A DNA stretch of 64,000 nucleotides, from NCBI GenBank assembly GCA_030035585.1, contig CM057460.1, positions 130,494,714 to 130,558,713 of the forward strand. The letters are read 5' to 3'. The translations under genes were made by a program, and so were the position numbers. The notes under the pieces were generated by a model. That model was not told the DNA's origin. It did not search any database and saw only the letters and a program-made list of their open reading frames with translations. Below, piece after piece: positions 46,520 through 58,425 of this stretch (the first letter of the stretch is position 1; each line of letters begins with the position of its first letter). Source of the DNA: Dugong dugon (taxonomy: Eukaryota > Chordata > Mammalia > Sirenia > Dugongidae).

Positions 46520-47124
46520 AAAAATTATCTCCCTGGTTTGAAGTTAAGTCCTAACACCAAGATTTGAAGTAAAAGTACCATTCTCATTTCTCAGAACCAG
46601 CAGGCAATCTGTTTTTATATAAACAACAGCATGGTGACTGCAGAAATGACCTCTCTAGCTAGAGGAATTCTCATGTTTATGACCTTTCCTAGCGATCAGG
46701 TATATATGTGGGGGTCTGTGGTGTGGGATTCAAGCAACACTTAATCTCACACAGAGGGAAGGCAGTGAAAATGTGTCCTGAAGGGGGGGACTGCTGTTTG
46801 TTGCCATCTCTCGGTAGCATCATCTGGAGGTGACCCATGTCCTCACTTAACTCCGTGCCTGGAAGGCATGCCTTAGAAAGATCAATTATAAAATCATGAT
46901 CAGCAAGTTCATTTCTGATGTAACAGGACTCCCCTTGTGCATGAAGTTAGTTGAGGGAAAAAGCTGGAAAGAATCCAAATGTGCTTAGCTCAGCCTGAGC
47001 CAAGCCAGTAGTAAGTTTGGAGTTTTATGAATTTTTTCTAAAAATGGTGTCTGTTTCTCTATTTTGAAGAATTAAGTTGATTTTGTTTTATGCTGATGGC
47101 CTCTGTCCTGAAATTATGAGTGAA
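46520..47124. other. Intergenic stretch, no clear feature
   Basis: No named repeat or gene. Confidence 0.4.
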
Positions 47125-47300
47125 TATAATAGGTAGATGATAATACTAATGTTAATACTAACACAGAGCAGTCATGCACATTAACTCATTCACTCTTTGC
47201 CACAATCATTACCGTTTTACAGATGAGGAAACTAAGACGAGAAATTTCAGAATTTGCTGGAGGTCACATAGCTGTTAGGTGGCATAGCCAGGATATCAGT
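47125..47300 (-). repeat. MIR SINE relic
   Basis: TTAACTCATTCACTCTTTGC, CGTTTTACAGATGAGGAAAC, GGAGGTCACATAGCTGTTAG and GTGGCATAGCCAGGAT in reversed MIR order. Confidence 0.6.
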
Positions 47301-47420
47301 AAAGCCTTATTTTCGTTTAAAGCTGTTATGGTTAAAGGCAATTTTAGAAACATTATTGATTCAGAGAAGAGTGGGCAGAATGCTTCTGATACAGTTTTTC
47401 AGATAGTTTGACCTGTTAAA

Positions 47421-47621
47421 AAACCAGTTGCTGTTGAGTCAGCTCTGACTCATGGCGACCCCGAGTGTATCAGAGTAGAACTGTGCTCCATAGGGTTTTT
47501 AATGGCTAATTTTTCAGAAGTAGTTCATCAGGCCTTTCTTCAGAGGTGCCTCCGGATGGACTTGAACTTCCAGTTCTCCATAAGCAGCCACACGTTAACC
47601 GTTTGCACCACTCAGGGACTC
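47421..47621 (-). mobile_element. AfroSINE, GTCCCTGGGT-type
   Basis: Antisense; ACCAGTTGCTGTTGAGTC at the left and GCACCACTCAGGGACTCC at the right. Flanks GACCTGTTA and GATGTGTTA are a plausible eroded target duplication. Confidence 0.83.
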
Positions 47622-50455
47622 CAGTGATGTGTTAGACAGTATTTAAATCACTACAGGTCTGGCCTATAAAGTAATCTGGGCATGATTTTATACAAAGGTG
47701 TTTTTCCAAGTTTTCAACAGGAATCCTAATTTGGGGCATCTTGTGGCTCAGATTTCTGTCCCCTCTGGAACTGCAAGTCAAGGTGCTTATAATTAACTAT
47801 GACTTGACCATTAGCCCACGAGGTACAGTGTGCGCCTCTCTTCCGCGGACCCACAAGGCATTCTGTGTGCACACGCTCTTAAAACAGTTCACCATTGTGT
47901 TCTGCAGAGTAGGTATGGCATCAGTTTGAAACTTTAATGTTATTTTCTAGTTTGGAGGCTGAAAATATTTGAGCAAGTAAATTTGAAAATAACCTTGTAT
48001 TTTTCTGATTATTAGAACTTTCATACACAACTCAAAATTAGTTTAAAAGAAAAGCATGTGTTAAGAATTTTAATTGTAAAGAAATTTTGCTTTTATTCTA
48101 ATGTAGAACAGTATCTCATTCACAATTTTCTAGAAATTTCTTTTTCCCCCATCATGTAAATACACTTAAAAAAAACAAAGCTTAAACTTTTGGGTGGATT
48201 TTTCCCCCCAGTGGCTTGAAATAGTACTTTCTGTAGTCTGCGTATCAAGTCAGTTGGATTTTTACTTCCTTTTATTTATCCTTGAGATACTTGATGAGAG
48301 AGTTATAATTCCACATACCAACCTCAATAAAAAGATAATAAATGAAAGACGAATGTATTTATCCACGTGAGGAGATATTTGTAGTAAAAGGTTAAATGGT
48401 ATTTAATTGCTAGCAAATAAAAATATTCTAATAAAACTTGAAACTGAGCATGTTTTTTAGGATTTATAATATTTTTAAATTTTTAGCCAGTCTTGCATTT
48501 CCAAACTTTCATTATCTAAGTTAGTTGAACTTTTCAGTATTCAAAAAAATCACTGTTTTACTTGATTTATTGGATTAAACTTCCTGGGCATAAAGCTGTG
48601 CTAATTTGTTAAGCTCAAAACAGGTTTTAAGACTCAGTGCTGTTTGACAGATAAAGTTCTATCTTAATGATAAAACTCTGAAATATATTTTCTGTTATTC
48701 AGATAGGGACTGCGTTGAAAACACTGAGGCACCAACCAGAAAAAATGAGTCAATTTTTGTTTCTAAAATGCTGAAAAGGAAAATCTTTAGGAGCCAATAA
48801 TTACATATTGCCATCACAAAGTACTGAAAATTCATTTTCTGTTTTGCTAGGGTGTGTCCTCTTGTCGATAACTTCTACATATTCTCTGGGATATGATCAT
48901 GAGGTAGTTTATATCAGCCCAGAGCCAGGAAGACATTTATATCTTGGGGAATTGCCCAAAACGGAAACATTTTTGTGTAATTTTGATTCATTTCTGTTCT
49001 AGCCAAAGACGTATTTTCCACCTAGCAATGAATATCAGCCCCAAGTTTATAGAGGGCAAGCCACTTCAAACACAGTACTGTCTGCTGAGTACTGAAAAAG
49101 TATACGGACAAGTCAGCTAGCATTTACAGTTGAGAAAAACATCTGTGCTTCAGAAAATGTTCTTCAAGCAAAGAGAACTGTGCTTTGTGTCCACAGAATT
49201 TCCATGAGATCTTCATAAGATTAGTCAGCCAGTGGATAAGGCCCTTTCATCTTCCTTAATGGGTGGCCAAGAAGATTCTCTGCCTCCCCCAGTAACAGCT
49301 TCATAACTCGGTGTTTCTTCCTCATAGAAATAAGGTGGCTAAACAGGCACTTGAAGTTTGTTCTTAACACAAGGGAAGAATACTGGGTTTTTGAAAACTG
49401 TGTTCTGACTCACAGAATGGTCAAAGACAATGTGCTTCTCTGTTCTCAGTTTTTTCCATTTAAAAGCTTACAGATGGATTAATTAAGCTCTTTAAAACTG
49501 CCTAATGTGAGTTATAAACACAAGACACGAAAGTAAAAATGCAGAGTATAAATGTTGAGATTATCACCATTATCTGGGATGATTGATGTTTATAGGAAGC
49601 CCAGGTTCCATTTTCTAAGAAACAGACTTTCTTCAGCCCAGCAGGAGCCACCACTTACACATTCCAAGTGGTGCGTCAGCATCTTTTTGCTCTTCTCTTC
49701 TAAGACCACTTGCTTTCACTGAAGGATAAATACTGGCCAAGCACATTACAAAATTTTATAAGCCATTTAATGCCCTGGAAGAGGACTTGCTGATGATAGA
49801 TAAAAGTGCCGGTGTTACTGCTGTTCCCTAGTGATAATGGACTTGGTGTTCTCATCACTGAGAACACACATTTTCAGTTTGCTAAAATATTCACTGGAAA
49901 ACATAGAGTGAAATCCATGAGTGGAAACATTCCAAGGTATTTTCAAACACCGTGTGTCAGGAGTTTGGCATCTGTTCCTCAGGGGGGACTCACTGGAGGG
50001 TGGCCAGGTAGAACCCGGCAGGGTACAGAGGGTGTGTTTGGGGGCAGTCAGGAAACCAGCATTTCCAGCCACTGGTCTGCCAGGGAGCTCTCTGGTCTGT
50101 GGCCTTATCTCTAAAATTTGGATTAAATCAACTACCTCATGTTCTCATTTTAAGAGTAAAATTGAACAAAACAGAGAGGGTTTTGAAACCTCAAGGCTCT
50201 TCCTGTGTGAGGTATTGTTAACTGGTGCCTTTCAGTGTTTCCAAATTAGCAGTGAAAATAAGCCTGGAGCCTACGATAAATTAAGCAGCAGACTTAAACA
50301 GCTTGAGTGGGTTTTATTAAATCCCAGTCCCCTTAAAAGTTTGTTTTTTGCTTTCAATTTAGGAAAATTGTTTTGGGTTTCTAAAAGTGACTTATGTTTG
50401 ATCCCTTAGCCAATTAAATTCTGAATCTCTTAAATTATTTTGATCGTCTCAGCTT
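47622..50455. other. Intergenic stretch, no named transposon
   Basis: About 2.8 kb without a recognised repeat, AT-rich at 48.0-48.7 kb. Frames of up to 162 residues (49921-50409) overlap on both strands and have no domain signature, so no gene is called. Confidence 0.4.
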
Positions 50456-50802
50456 AATTTAGTTATCTATTAGTGTATAACAAGTCACCCCAAAACTTAG
50501 TGTTAAATAACAACCATTTTGTTATCTCTCATGATTCTGTGGGTTGACTGGGCTTAACTGCTGGTCTTGATGGGAGTTTCTCATGTGTTTTACAGTCAGA
50601 GGGTGGCTGGTTCTGGAGTCTTCCAGAGATTTAACTGGGACATAGGGGTGACTGAGCCTCTCCTTTCCTCATGCTCTCTATTACTCACTCAAGGCATCCA
50701 AAAATGCAAGAGTAGAAGGTTCTAGGCCTTCTTAAGGCTTAGACCCAGAACAGGCACAGCCTCACTTCTGCCTCATTCTACTGTATGAAGCAAGTTACAG
50801 GC

Positions 50803-52405
50803 TATGTCAGGGATTCCCAAGACCAGCCTCAGGTTTGAAGTTTGGCTAGAAGGACTCACAGTTATACTCACAGTTAACGGTTTATTGCCACAACAGGATC
50901 AAAGCAAAAAAGGCACATACAGCTGGGTTGAGGGGAGACCAGGCACAAGTTTCCAGTTGTCATCTGCCAGTAGAGTTGTACAGACAGCACTTAATTCTCC
51001 CATCAACAATGTATTACAACAGAGTATGGCCAACCAGGGAAGCTCACCCATGCCTTGGTGTCCAGGGTTTTTATTCAGGGTCAGGCATATAGGTATGAAG
51101 TGTCTGCATGACTTACCTTAGTTACTCAGTCTCTAGCCCCTCCAGAGGTTAAAATGATATAGTGTGGCTATAAAAATGGTGTGAAGGTGTTGTCAGACCT
51201 CTTCTAACTTCATAAGAGGGAAGAGAGAATCAAGATCAGTATCAGCCCAAGGCTGAATGCTATGAGGTGGAGGTCAAACATACTTCCACTCTCCAATCTT
51301 TTAACCAATTCTGACAGCAGCTCTTCTTCCCGTAGCACTCTCTACTTTCTGCTGGGTTCAATAATTCATTGCGGTAGCCATGCACAAATCACAGACAAAC
51401 TCACAATTATAAAGTTTATCAGGGAAGTTAACAGGCTACAATTTGGGATCAGGATCAATAGGCTACACTGGGATCAGGAAGCATGTAGGCAGTCTCCCTT
51501 CTACGGAGCAAGACAGTTCTCTCAGCTCCTCTTCACCATACAGAGCTCCTCTCAGCCCCTTGAGGACAGGCCCCCTCTCTTGGCCCTCAGCCTTTGACCC
51601 CACTCGGGCCTGGCCTCTGCCCTGCTCAGGCAGGTGTTACAAATCCCTTTACTTCCACTGATAAGTGCCCAGAAGCACCCTGCTCCACCAGGAAGCCTCT
51701 TGCCTGAAGGCACTCGGCTCTCTCTCTCTGGGTCAGTGAGCCTACCACGCTATCTCTTGCCAGTCTCCAGGTTCTGCTGCTGCTGTTCCTCTGCTGCTGC
51801 TTTTGCTGTCTCACACTGTCTCTGGTGTTACAACTTTCTGTCTTCTGGGTCTAGGAGGTTCTCAGTGCAGAGACCCCAGGTCCAAAGGAAGTATTCCACT
51901 CCTGGGTCTTCTTTTTTGATGGTAGTGAACTCCCTCCTTCCCACCTCTGGGATGGCTCATCTTAAGCCTAGAGGGATGGCAAAACTGACCGATCCCCTCA
52001 TTAGGGTTTTATACACCGTGTTAGCATGGTTCCACTCCCACAAAGGTCCCATGTACCATATGTGAATCATTAGCAAGCTGTCCAATCCCCTTGGTGGGCA
52101 ACAACCACCTTATTTGCATAGTCCCTCCTAATCATTATGTGGGGAGTTACAAAACCATGCATGGCCAGAAGGGCCATATTAAGTAATTCACTGCACCACA
52201 GTGGCCCAAGATCCCCATCATAAACCACATTCTTAGCATAAACTATCTGTGTAGCCTAAGACCCCAGGTATATAAAGACATTCTTAGGCAGGATATTCCA
52301 GGGGCTTAGAAGTTATCTCCTAGGAGCCAGTTAGGGCCCATCCTTTCTTTGGAATGTGCAGGGTTGGAACATCCTAAACCAGCTAAATTAACCCTTTACT
52401 GCACA
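50803..52405 (-). mobile_element. LTR-type element (fossil), itself split
   Basis: Left piece about 50803-51255 (CAGGGATTCCCAAGACCAGC, CCAACCAGGGAAGCTCACC with TTTTTATT, a reversed poly(A) signal, 25 bp on). Right piece about 52209-52405 (CCATCATAAACCACATTCTT, CCAGGGGCTTAGAAG). Together they look like one antisense LTR, split by the element at about 51290-52205. Family not named with confidence. Broken; likely tens of millions of years old. Confidence 0.5.
51290..52205 (-). mobile_element. LTR-type element (fossil), innermost of the nest
   Basis: About 0.9 kb with GC-rich and CT-rich parts, a CTGCTGCTG tract near 51775 and a stretch ending ATTTGCATAGTCCCTCC. Antisense by the position of the likely poly(A) end near 51400. 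It lies between the two halves of the LTR above, so it is the youngest layer. Boundaries and family uncertain. No intact gene. Confidence 0.45.
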
Positions 52406-52633
52406 CAGGACCAGCCTCAATTTAGTGTAGGAGGGGACTACACAAGAGTGTATTCTGGATTACATGGTTCACTGTGACCATCTTAGGAGACTAGCTACCA
52501 TGTCCCTATTTTTCCTCATAGGCTTTCTGGCTTTAAAATGTTCGGGTTTTTTTGTTTGTTTTGGTGTTTAATTGATATTTTAAAAGCAGTAAGTTCAAAG
52601 TAGTGGCCAGTTTCTTTTTCAAAATCAGTGACA

Positions 52634-52674
52634 AGTGTGTGTGTATGTGCATGTGTGTGTGTGTATGTGTGTAT
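52634..52674 (+). repeat. Imperfect (TG)n microsatellite
   Basis: GT repeats interrupted by AT and CAT units over about 41 bp. Confidence 0.9.
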
Positions 52675-52716
52675 GAGAGGGATAGTACAGGTAAAACAAA
52701 AATGTTTACAGGCCAT

Positions 52717-53612
52717 TATTTTTTTTTTTTACACATGTTGTTTTATGACATTGGTTAACAACCCCACAACATGTCAACCCTCTCCCTTCTTGACCTTTTT
52801 TTTTTGGTGAAAATACACATAGCCAAAGATACACCATTTCAAAAATTTCTACATACACAGTTCAGTGACATTGACTACGCTCTTCCAATTGTGCTGCTAT
52901 TCTCACTTAAGACGAAGGTTTACAGAACAAAATAGTTTCTCATTTAACAGTTACTACACATGTTGCCCTATGACAATGGTTAACAATCTCACAACACATC
53001 AACACTATCCTTACTCAACCTTGGGTTCCCTATCACCAGCTTCCTTGTCTCCTTCTGCCTTCTGGCCGTTGTCACTGGACTCCTGTACCTCATTAGTCTC
53101 GTTTGGTTTTACGGGGCTGTCCACTCCCAGGCTGAACAGTGAACCTCAGAGGTAACTTCACCACTGAGCTAAAAGGATGTCGGGGGGCCATACTCTCGGG
53201 GTTTCTCCAGTCTCCTTTAGGCCAGTAAATCTGGTCTTTTTTTTTTGTGGGTTAGAATTATGCTCTACATCCTTCTCCAGCTCTGTCCAGAACCCTCTGT
53301 TGTGATCCTGGTCAGAGCAGTCAGTGGTGGTAGCCGGGCACCATCTAGCTGTACTGGACTCAGTCCGGTGGAGGCCTTGGTAGCTGTGGACAATTAGTCC
53401 TTCGGACTAATCTTTTCCTTGTATCCTGTTCTCTTCATTCTCGCTTGCTCCCGAAGGGATGAGACCAGTGGAATATCTTAGATGGCCACTCACAGGCTTT
53501 TAAGACCCCGGACACTACTCACTAAGGTAGAATGTAGAGCATTGTCTTTATAAGCTGTGTCATGCCAATTGAGCTAGATGTTCCCCGAGACCATGGTCCC
53601 CAGAGTACAGGC
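52717..53612 (-). mobile_element. L1 LINE, 3'UTR fragment
   Basis: Starts with a T run (reversed poly(A)) at 52717-52730. It shares several blocks with the 3'UTR of the L1 at 58.9 kb: GGGGTTTCTCCAGTCTC, GGGCACCATCTAGCTGT, TTAGATGGCCACTCACAGGC and CTTTTAAGACCCCGGACAC. The two differ enough to be different subfamilies or ages. No ORF2 part is left. A 65-bp segment occurs twice (52731-52795, 52956-53020). Confidence 0.75.
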
Positions 53613-54678
53613 CATTTTTAAAATTTGAAATAAAAATAGTTATAAATGAGTCCATGGCAAAATGTAGATTATAGGCTCCACTAAGCAGAAGACTGTAAGT
53701 GAAAGCTAAGAGGTTAAATGTTAATATTTGGGAACATCTGAGAAATAGCAACATAGAAGTGTTTTTTTTTTTTTTTTTTAATAATTTGTCCAGAAATTAG
53801 ATTGCAGCCCAACTTGTAAAGCTGGATAAACCCTAGGTTCATACACAGTGAAATATATCTGTGTCTCTTGAGGCCACAGGCCAGGACACAGGAGTACATA
53901 GTTGAACTGGTCCAGTGAGGATGGCCTTTGTCTGTCCATGTTTGTTGCCAGCCCTGCCACTGACCCATAGTAGTTCAGCAGACACTGCCAACCACTTGGT
54001 TCCTCATGCTCTCTTGTCTCTATCACTGCCCTGAACTCCGTGAGTCTTGGAAATAAAGCATTAACAAAACAGTCTGTCCTCTTGCCGGCAGAAGGTTGGA
54101 GATCAGGCCCAAGAATACAACCCTGAGCACAAAGCCAAATGTGGAGTTTGGACCCTGAGTGTATTTCAACCCCAGTGGCTTTCTCTGGTTCTAGAAAACT
54201 CAGAGGTCTCTTCCTTTTCATTGGGTTACATTCAGAGAGCTAGTATCCAAGCTCCTTCTTGAGTAAATCACAACACTTTCTGTAACTTGCTAACTCGTGA
54301 AATGATTTCTTGTTTCTAGTGATTACAAAAGATGGGGTTTTGGAGTTTTAGTTTTAGTTTAGTTTGTTTTCTCTGTCTTCTGACTAACCACGTTATTTCA
54401 ACCAAGAATAATAACATAAACATGACTGATTGCTTAAAAAGCTACCCTATGTTCTGAACCGTCTGGCTTTGATTAACAGGCCAAGAAGGAAGACATCCTC
54501 TCCAGTCTGCCTTAAAGTAGCCTTCGCCACTCCTTTTAGCTTAAGAAAAGGGAACGCTGCTGTGTTGGTAAGAGGCTCTGACTTCCTTGTTGCTGTCACC
54601 AAAATTGAGTTTGTAATTTAAGGTAATCTAAGCTTTTCAATCTTTTTCCAATGCCAATTTCAATACAGATATTTCCAC
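53613..54678. other. Intergenic stretch, no clear feature
   Basis: A T run at 53762-53779. A 147-residue antisense frame (53778-54221) shows no known domain. Nothing else recognised. Confidence 0.4.
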
Positions 54679-54866
54679 AAAAACAGTTGCTGTCAAGTTG
54701 ATTCTGACTCAGGGTGACCCCACGTGTGCAGGGTAGAACTTCACTCCATAGAGTTTTCATGGTTGTGACCTTTCAGAAGCGGATCACCACGTCTTTCTTC
54801 CAAGCATTTCTGGGTGAGTTCAAATGGCCAGCCTTCCAGTTAGTATCCCAGCACCACTCAGGGATT
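54679..54866 (-). mobile_element. AfroSINE, GTCCCTGGGT-type
   Basis: Antisense; AACAGTTGCTGTCAAGTTG at the left; right end GCACCACTCAGGGATTC. A few bases of the head region are missing. Confidence 0.8.
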
Positions 54867-54886
54867 CATTTTTTCCCTAAATGGCC

Positions 54887-54987
54887 AAACCAAACCAAAC
54901 TCATTGCCATGGAGTTGATTCTGACTCACAGCAACCCTATAGGACAGAATAAAACTGCCCCATAGGTTTTCCAAGAAGCAGCTGGTT
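54887..54987 (-). mobile_element. AfroSINE, short form, 5'-truncated
   Basis: CAAACTCATTGCCATGGAG to TTTTCCAAGAAGCAGCTGG, then it stops. Only the 3' 100 bp are present. Confidence 0.8.
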
Positions 54988-55549
54988 TCCTATCCCTAAA
55001 TAGCTTACCCTTAATTCTTCTGTTAACTTCTCAAAATATCTAAGAAAACCTTCCTACACATACATGCAGATTCCAATTTTAGGATAACAGCCTGAGCTTC
55101 TGAGTTGGTATGAAACCTGTTATGCAAATCACCACAAACCCAAGGAGCACTTGGGGTGAATCTGGAGGTCTAAGAAGCATAAACATCAGTTTGGTTGCTC
55201 TTTTCCCTTCCCATCTGTGAGTATTTTCTGTAGATACATTTCTGAGTAAGGATTATGTATTTTCAGCTGATAGTGTTTAACACTGAGACATGGAAGCTCT
55301 GGGGTTTCAGGCCTTCCTAAGGGGAACAGCATTTGCAAACATGAATGGAACTAATCCAAGCTGGGTAGGATAAAATACTCTTCCTCTTTCTTTTCTTCTG
55401 TTTAAGCTTTTTACTTTTAAATAATTATAAACTCACAGGAAGTTGCAAAACTTGTACAAAGAGTGCTATGTGCCCTTCTCCCAATAGTGACCTCTTACAT
55501 AAGCGTAGTACAATGCCAAAACCAGAAAACTGACATTAGTACATTGTTA

Positions 55550-55940
55550 CGGAGCCCTGGTGGTGCAATGGTTAAGTGCTCAGCTGCTAACTGAAAAGTT
55601 GACGGGTTGAGCCCACCCAGTGTCTCGGCAGGAGAAAGATCTGATGATCTGCTCCTGTAAAGATAAAAAAAAAAAAACCAAACCTGTTGCTGTTGATTCC
55701 AACTCATAGCGACCCTATAGGACAGAGTAGAACTGCCCCATAGAGTTTCCAAGGAGTGGCTGGTGGATTTGAGCTGCCAACCTTTTCGTTAGTGGCCAAG
55801 TTCTTAACCACTACACCACCAGGGCTCTCTTATAAAGATTACAGCCTAGCAAACTCAATGGGACAATTCTACTCTGTCAGTTCTACTCTGTCACATGAGG
55901 TCACTATGAGTCAAAATCGACTGGAGGGCACCTAACACCA
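55550..55940 (+). mobile_element. AfroSINE, long form, split by a short-form AfroSINE
   Basis: GGAGCCCTGGTGGTGCAATG at the left; the middle segment is cut after CTCCTGTAAAGAT and resumes with AAAGATTACAGCC. It is flanked by ACATTGTTA at 55541-55549 and 55941-55949, a perfect 9-bp target duplication within the L1M. A short tandem duplication (TTCTACTCTGTCA, twice) occurs near 55866-55892. Confidence 0.88.
55665..55826 (-). mobile_element. AfroSINE, short form, nested
   Basis: Antisense with the TTTCCAAGGAGTGGCTGG deletion signature. Target duplication CTCCTGTAAAGAT (55652-55664) and CTCTTATAAAGAT (55827-55839), 11 of 13 identical. Confidence 0.88.
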
Positions 55941-56448
55941 ACATTGTTATTAACTAGACTATAAACCTTATTCAGTTTTCACCATTTTTTACCTGCATTC
56001 ATTTGATTGTGTGTATAGTTAGTTCTGTGCACCTTTTATTCCATGTAACCACCACCGTAATCAAGATACAAAACCATTCCACGCCACAAAAGAACTACCT
56101 CAAGACACCTATCTCTTTGTACTCACAGTCACCTCCTCCTTACCCCATGCCTGTCCCGTAGCAACCACTAATCTGTGCTCCAACTCTATAGTTTTGTAAT
56201 TTTGCCAGCACTATACAATTGGAATCATATCACATGCAACCTTTTAAAAACAACTTTTTTCACTAAGCCTAATCCCCTTGAGGTCCATCCTGCTTGTTAC
56301 ATGTATCAGTAATTCGTTCTTTTGTATTGCTAAGTAGTATTCAATTGTAAGGATATTTCAAAGTTTGTTCAACCATTCGAAAGGACATTTGTGTGTTTCC
56401 CATATTTTTTCTATTATGAATAAAACTGCTATGAATATTTGTTCACAG

Positions 56449-57004
56449 GGGCAAATAACCTCCCTCTACAATTTACTGTACCATCATATGCCTGGCAACA
56501 CAATCACTTTGTATACAAGAGACATGAGATACATGTGTTGCCTGCAGGAAGCTATTGCTCTATGTTCAATTAAGTCCGCTACGTCCCGTTCTTTGATCAG
56601 GATTTCTGAACTTTTTGATAACCTTATGGGACCACGGACGTATATGCAGTCGGACGTTGTCCAAATGTGGTTCATAACTGTACTCTTTTTTGTTTGGCTT
56701 CTTTCACTTGTAAATTTATCGAAGATTCTTTTTGAACCATCACTAAAGGTGACTGCCTGCCAACTTTATCAAATACCATGAAGATATTTTCCAAAGTATG
56801 TTGTGGAGTTAAATCTAAGGATATAAACCACTTTTGGTTCCTTGGTCATTTGGGCCTGTTGTCAGCAGCCAAACCAACAGTAGTTCTGATCACTGATAAA
56901 CACCACTGACCAAATAATGTTGTGGGATGATGACGGCAGTGTTGTGGCCTAAGTAAGTAAATTTTTAAGTATACAGAATGGAGCTAACCTCTACCTTCTC
57001 TGTT
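56449..57004. other. Intergenic stretch, possible DNA transposon relic
   Basis: At 56630-56665 the phrase GGACCACGGACGTATATGC then AGTCGGACGTTGTCC is CpG-rich and partly self-complementary, like a terminal part of a Tigger-type transposon. A 138-residue frame (56365-56781) starts inside the L1M and has no known domain, so it is not called. Confidence 0.3.
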
Positions 57005-57206
57005 ATTGTTGGGTGCCATCGAATCAATTCTGACTCATGGCAACCCTATAGGACAGAGTAGAACTGCCCCATAAGGGTTTCCTAGGCTGTAATCTTTACG
57101 GGAGCAGATAGCCAGATCTTTTCTCCAGCAGAGCTGCTGATGGTTTCAAACCCCCAACCTTTCAGTTAGCAGCAGAGAGCTTTAACCATTGCCCCACCTG
57201 GGCTCC
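57005..57206 (-). mobile_element. AfroSINE, long form
   Basis: Antisense; TTGTTGGGTGCCATCG at the left, TTGCCCCACCTGGGCTCC at the right, with the middle segment present. Confidence 0.87.
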
Positions 57207-57814
57207 TTCTACCCTATCTACATCCTCTTCAGGCCATCTTATCCAGGGAGTAATAGCTGCTTTCAGGGCAGCGTTGGTGGTGGGAAAGCAGATATTATCA
57301 AGAAGGAAGACTAATGGGTTGAAGCAGGAATGGTTACATCATGGTTCATGGAGATGTGATGAACCACCATCAGCTTCTACCCCAAAACATTTCTTAGTAC
57401 CTCAATAAGTGGCATTTCTGAGATTATTTGGGTAAGAGTGAAGGCAAAATTGCCTGACCTGTCTCCCATCCTTTTCCCACCAATAGCAGTGCTGCTGCTA
57501 GTTATAATCTGAAAACTCTTGTATACTATCAATAGTGGATCAAGGGAAACTTTAATGTAAGTTCTCACAGATGATAAAAGTATTCTGGGTTCCAGGAAAG
57601 AGGAAACGGAACATTTGGGGTTGTTTCAGTCAAGATTACTTCTTGCAGAGATAGAATGGTTATCTCTGAATTTAATCCTTTCCTGTCTTTTTCTGAATAC
57701 TCTGTCCCTTCTGCAAACATCTTCTTTTGGCCGTTTGGGATTCAGACTTCCCCATCCTCAGTACAATGCTATCTATCATCATGAAGTATTTATCATGTAC
57801 TAACATAAAGCTGC
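57207..57814. other. Intergenic stretch, no clear feature
   Basis: No named repeat or gene. Confidence 0.4.
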
Positions 57815-57990
57815 TAGATTTTTTTTATTGTACTGTCTCATTATGAGGTATTTGGTATTATTTCCTATTTTTCAGAAGAGAAACTGACACTGAGAGTTAA
57901 GAAAATTTCCCATTAACACAGATGGTGAATAGCAGAGTCAGGACTTAAACCCGGGACTGATTCTGAGAGCCTTATCTTTTTTGTACAGCA
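57815..57990 (-). repeat. MIR SINE relic
   Basis: ACTGTCTCATTATGAGGTA, CAGAAGAGAAACTGACACTG, AGAGTCAGGACTTAAACCC in reversed MIR order. Confidence 0.6.
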
Positions 57991-58284
57991 CCCTACTAGT
58001 ATTCCCAGAAGGTGTGGTTGTGATGGATCTTGAGTATTCTCCTTCTCTGTTTCTAGATGTTCAATTCAGAATGTTCTGAGGTGGGTCAAAGAAAGTTGGC
58101 GTCAAAAATGATCTAAACCACCTTGGTCCTGCCCTTACCTATCTATGCAAGCCGTGCTCGTGCATATCCAAAGCAGAAAACTGACAATTATTACAAGTAA
58201 TGACAAGCTTGTTGCTAAAAGTGAGAAATTTGAGATCCTTACTATTGTTGTCCACAGATCAGACGATCAAGGTAAGCATGTGGA

Positions 58285-58425
58285 TTATAGAGCCAATTAC
58301 AGGCTGGGACCTTGTACATGTTACTTATTCACTCTGTCCCTTGTTATTTTCATCAGTTAAATGGGGATAATTTTAGTATATAATCCAGGTAAAGCACTTG
58401 TGTAAAGAAGAGTGCCTAGCATATA
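58285..58425 (+). repeat. Probable MIR fragment
   Basis: GGGACCTTGTACATGTTAC, then TCATCAGTTAAATGGGGATA and AAAGCACTTGTGTAAAG in MIR order. Weak. Confidence 0.45.

Larger units (their letters stand above)
50456..52490. mobile_element. Ancient LTR-like repeat, split by LTR insertions (fossil)
   Basis: The left piece, about 50456-50797 (TTATCTATTAGTGTATAAC, CATGATTCTGTGGGTTGAC), and the right piece, about 52411-52490 (GAGGGGACTACACAAGAG, GACCATCTTAGGAGACTAGC), look like two halves of one old mammalian repeat, perhaps of ERVL LTR16/LTR33 type. The 1.6 kb between them is filled by the two LTR-type elements listed next. Broken and very old. Confidence 0.5.
55395..56448 (-). mobile_element. Old L1M LINE fragment, split by SINEs
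   Basis: AATTATAAACTCACAGGAAG, CAGTTTTCACCATTTTTTACC, CAATTGGAATCATATCACATG, CTAAGTAGTATTCAATTGTA and CTATTATGAATAAAACTGCT are typical of antisense old L1. The fragment is interrupted at 55550-55940 by an AfroSINE. Confidence 0.7.

Noticed and set aside
49921-50409. 162-residue frame as a gene
   Set aside because: Overlapping frames on both strands, no recognised domain, and composition like the surrounding intergenic DNA.
53393-53411. 8-bp hairpin ATTAGTCC/GGACTAAT with a TTC loop
   Set aside because: It lies in an L1 3'UTR and is not matched in the second L1 copy at 59.5 kb, so it is probably chance.
56365-56781. 138-residue frame as a gene
   Set aside because: It begins inside an antisense L1M fragment and has no domain signature, conserved start context or splice partner that I can see.
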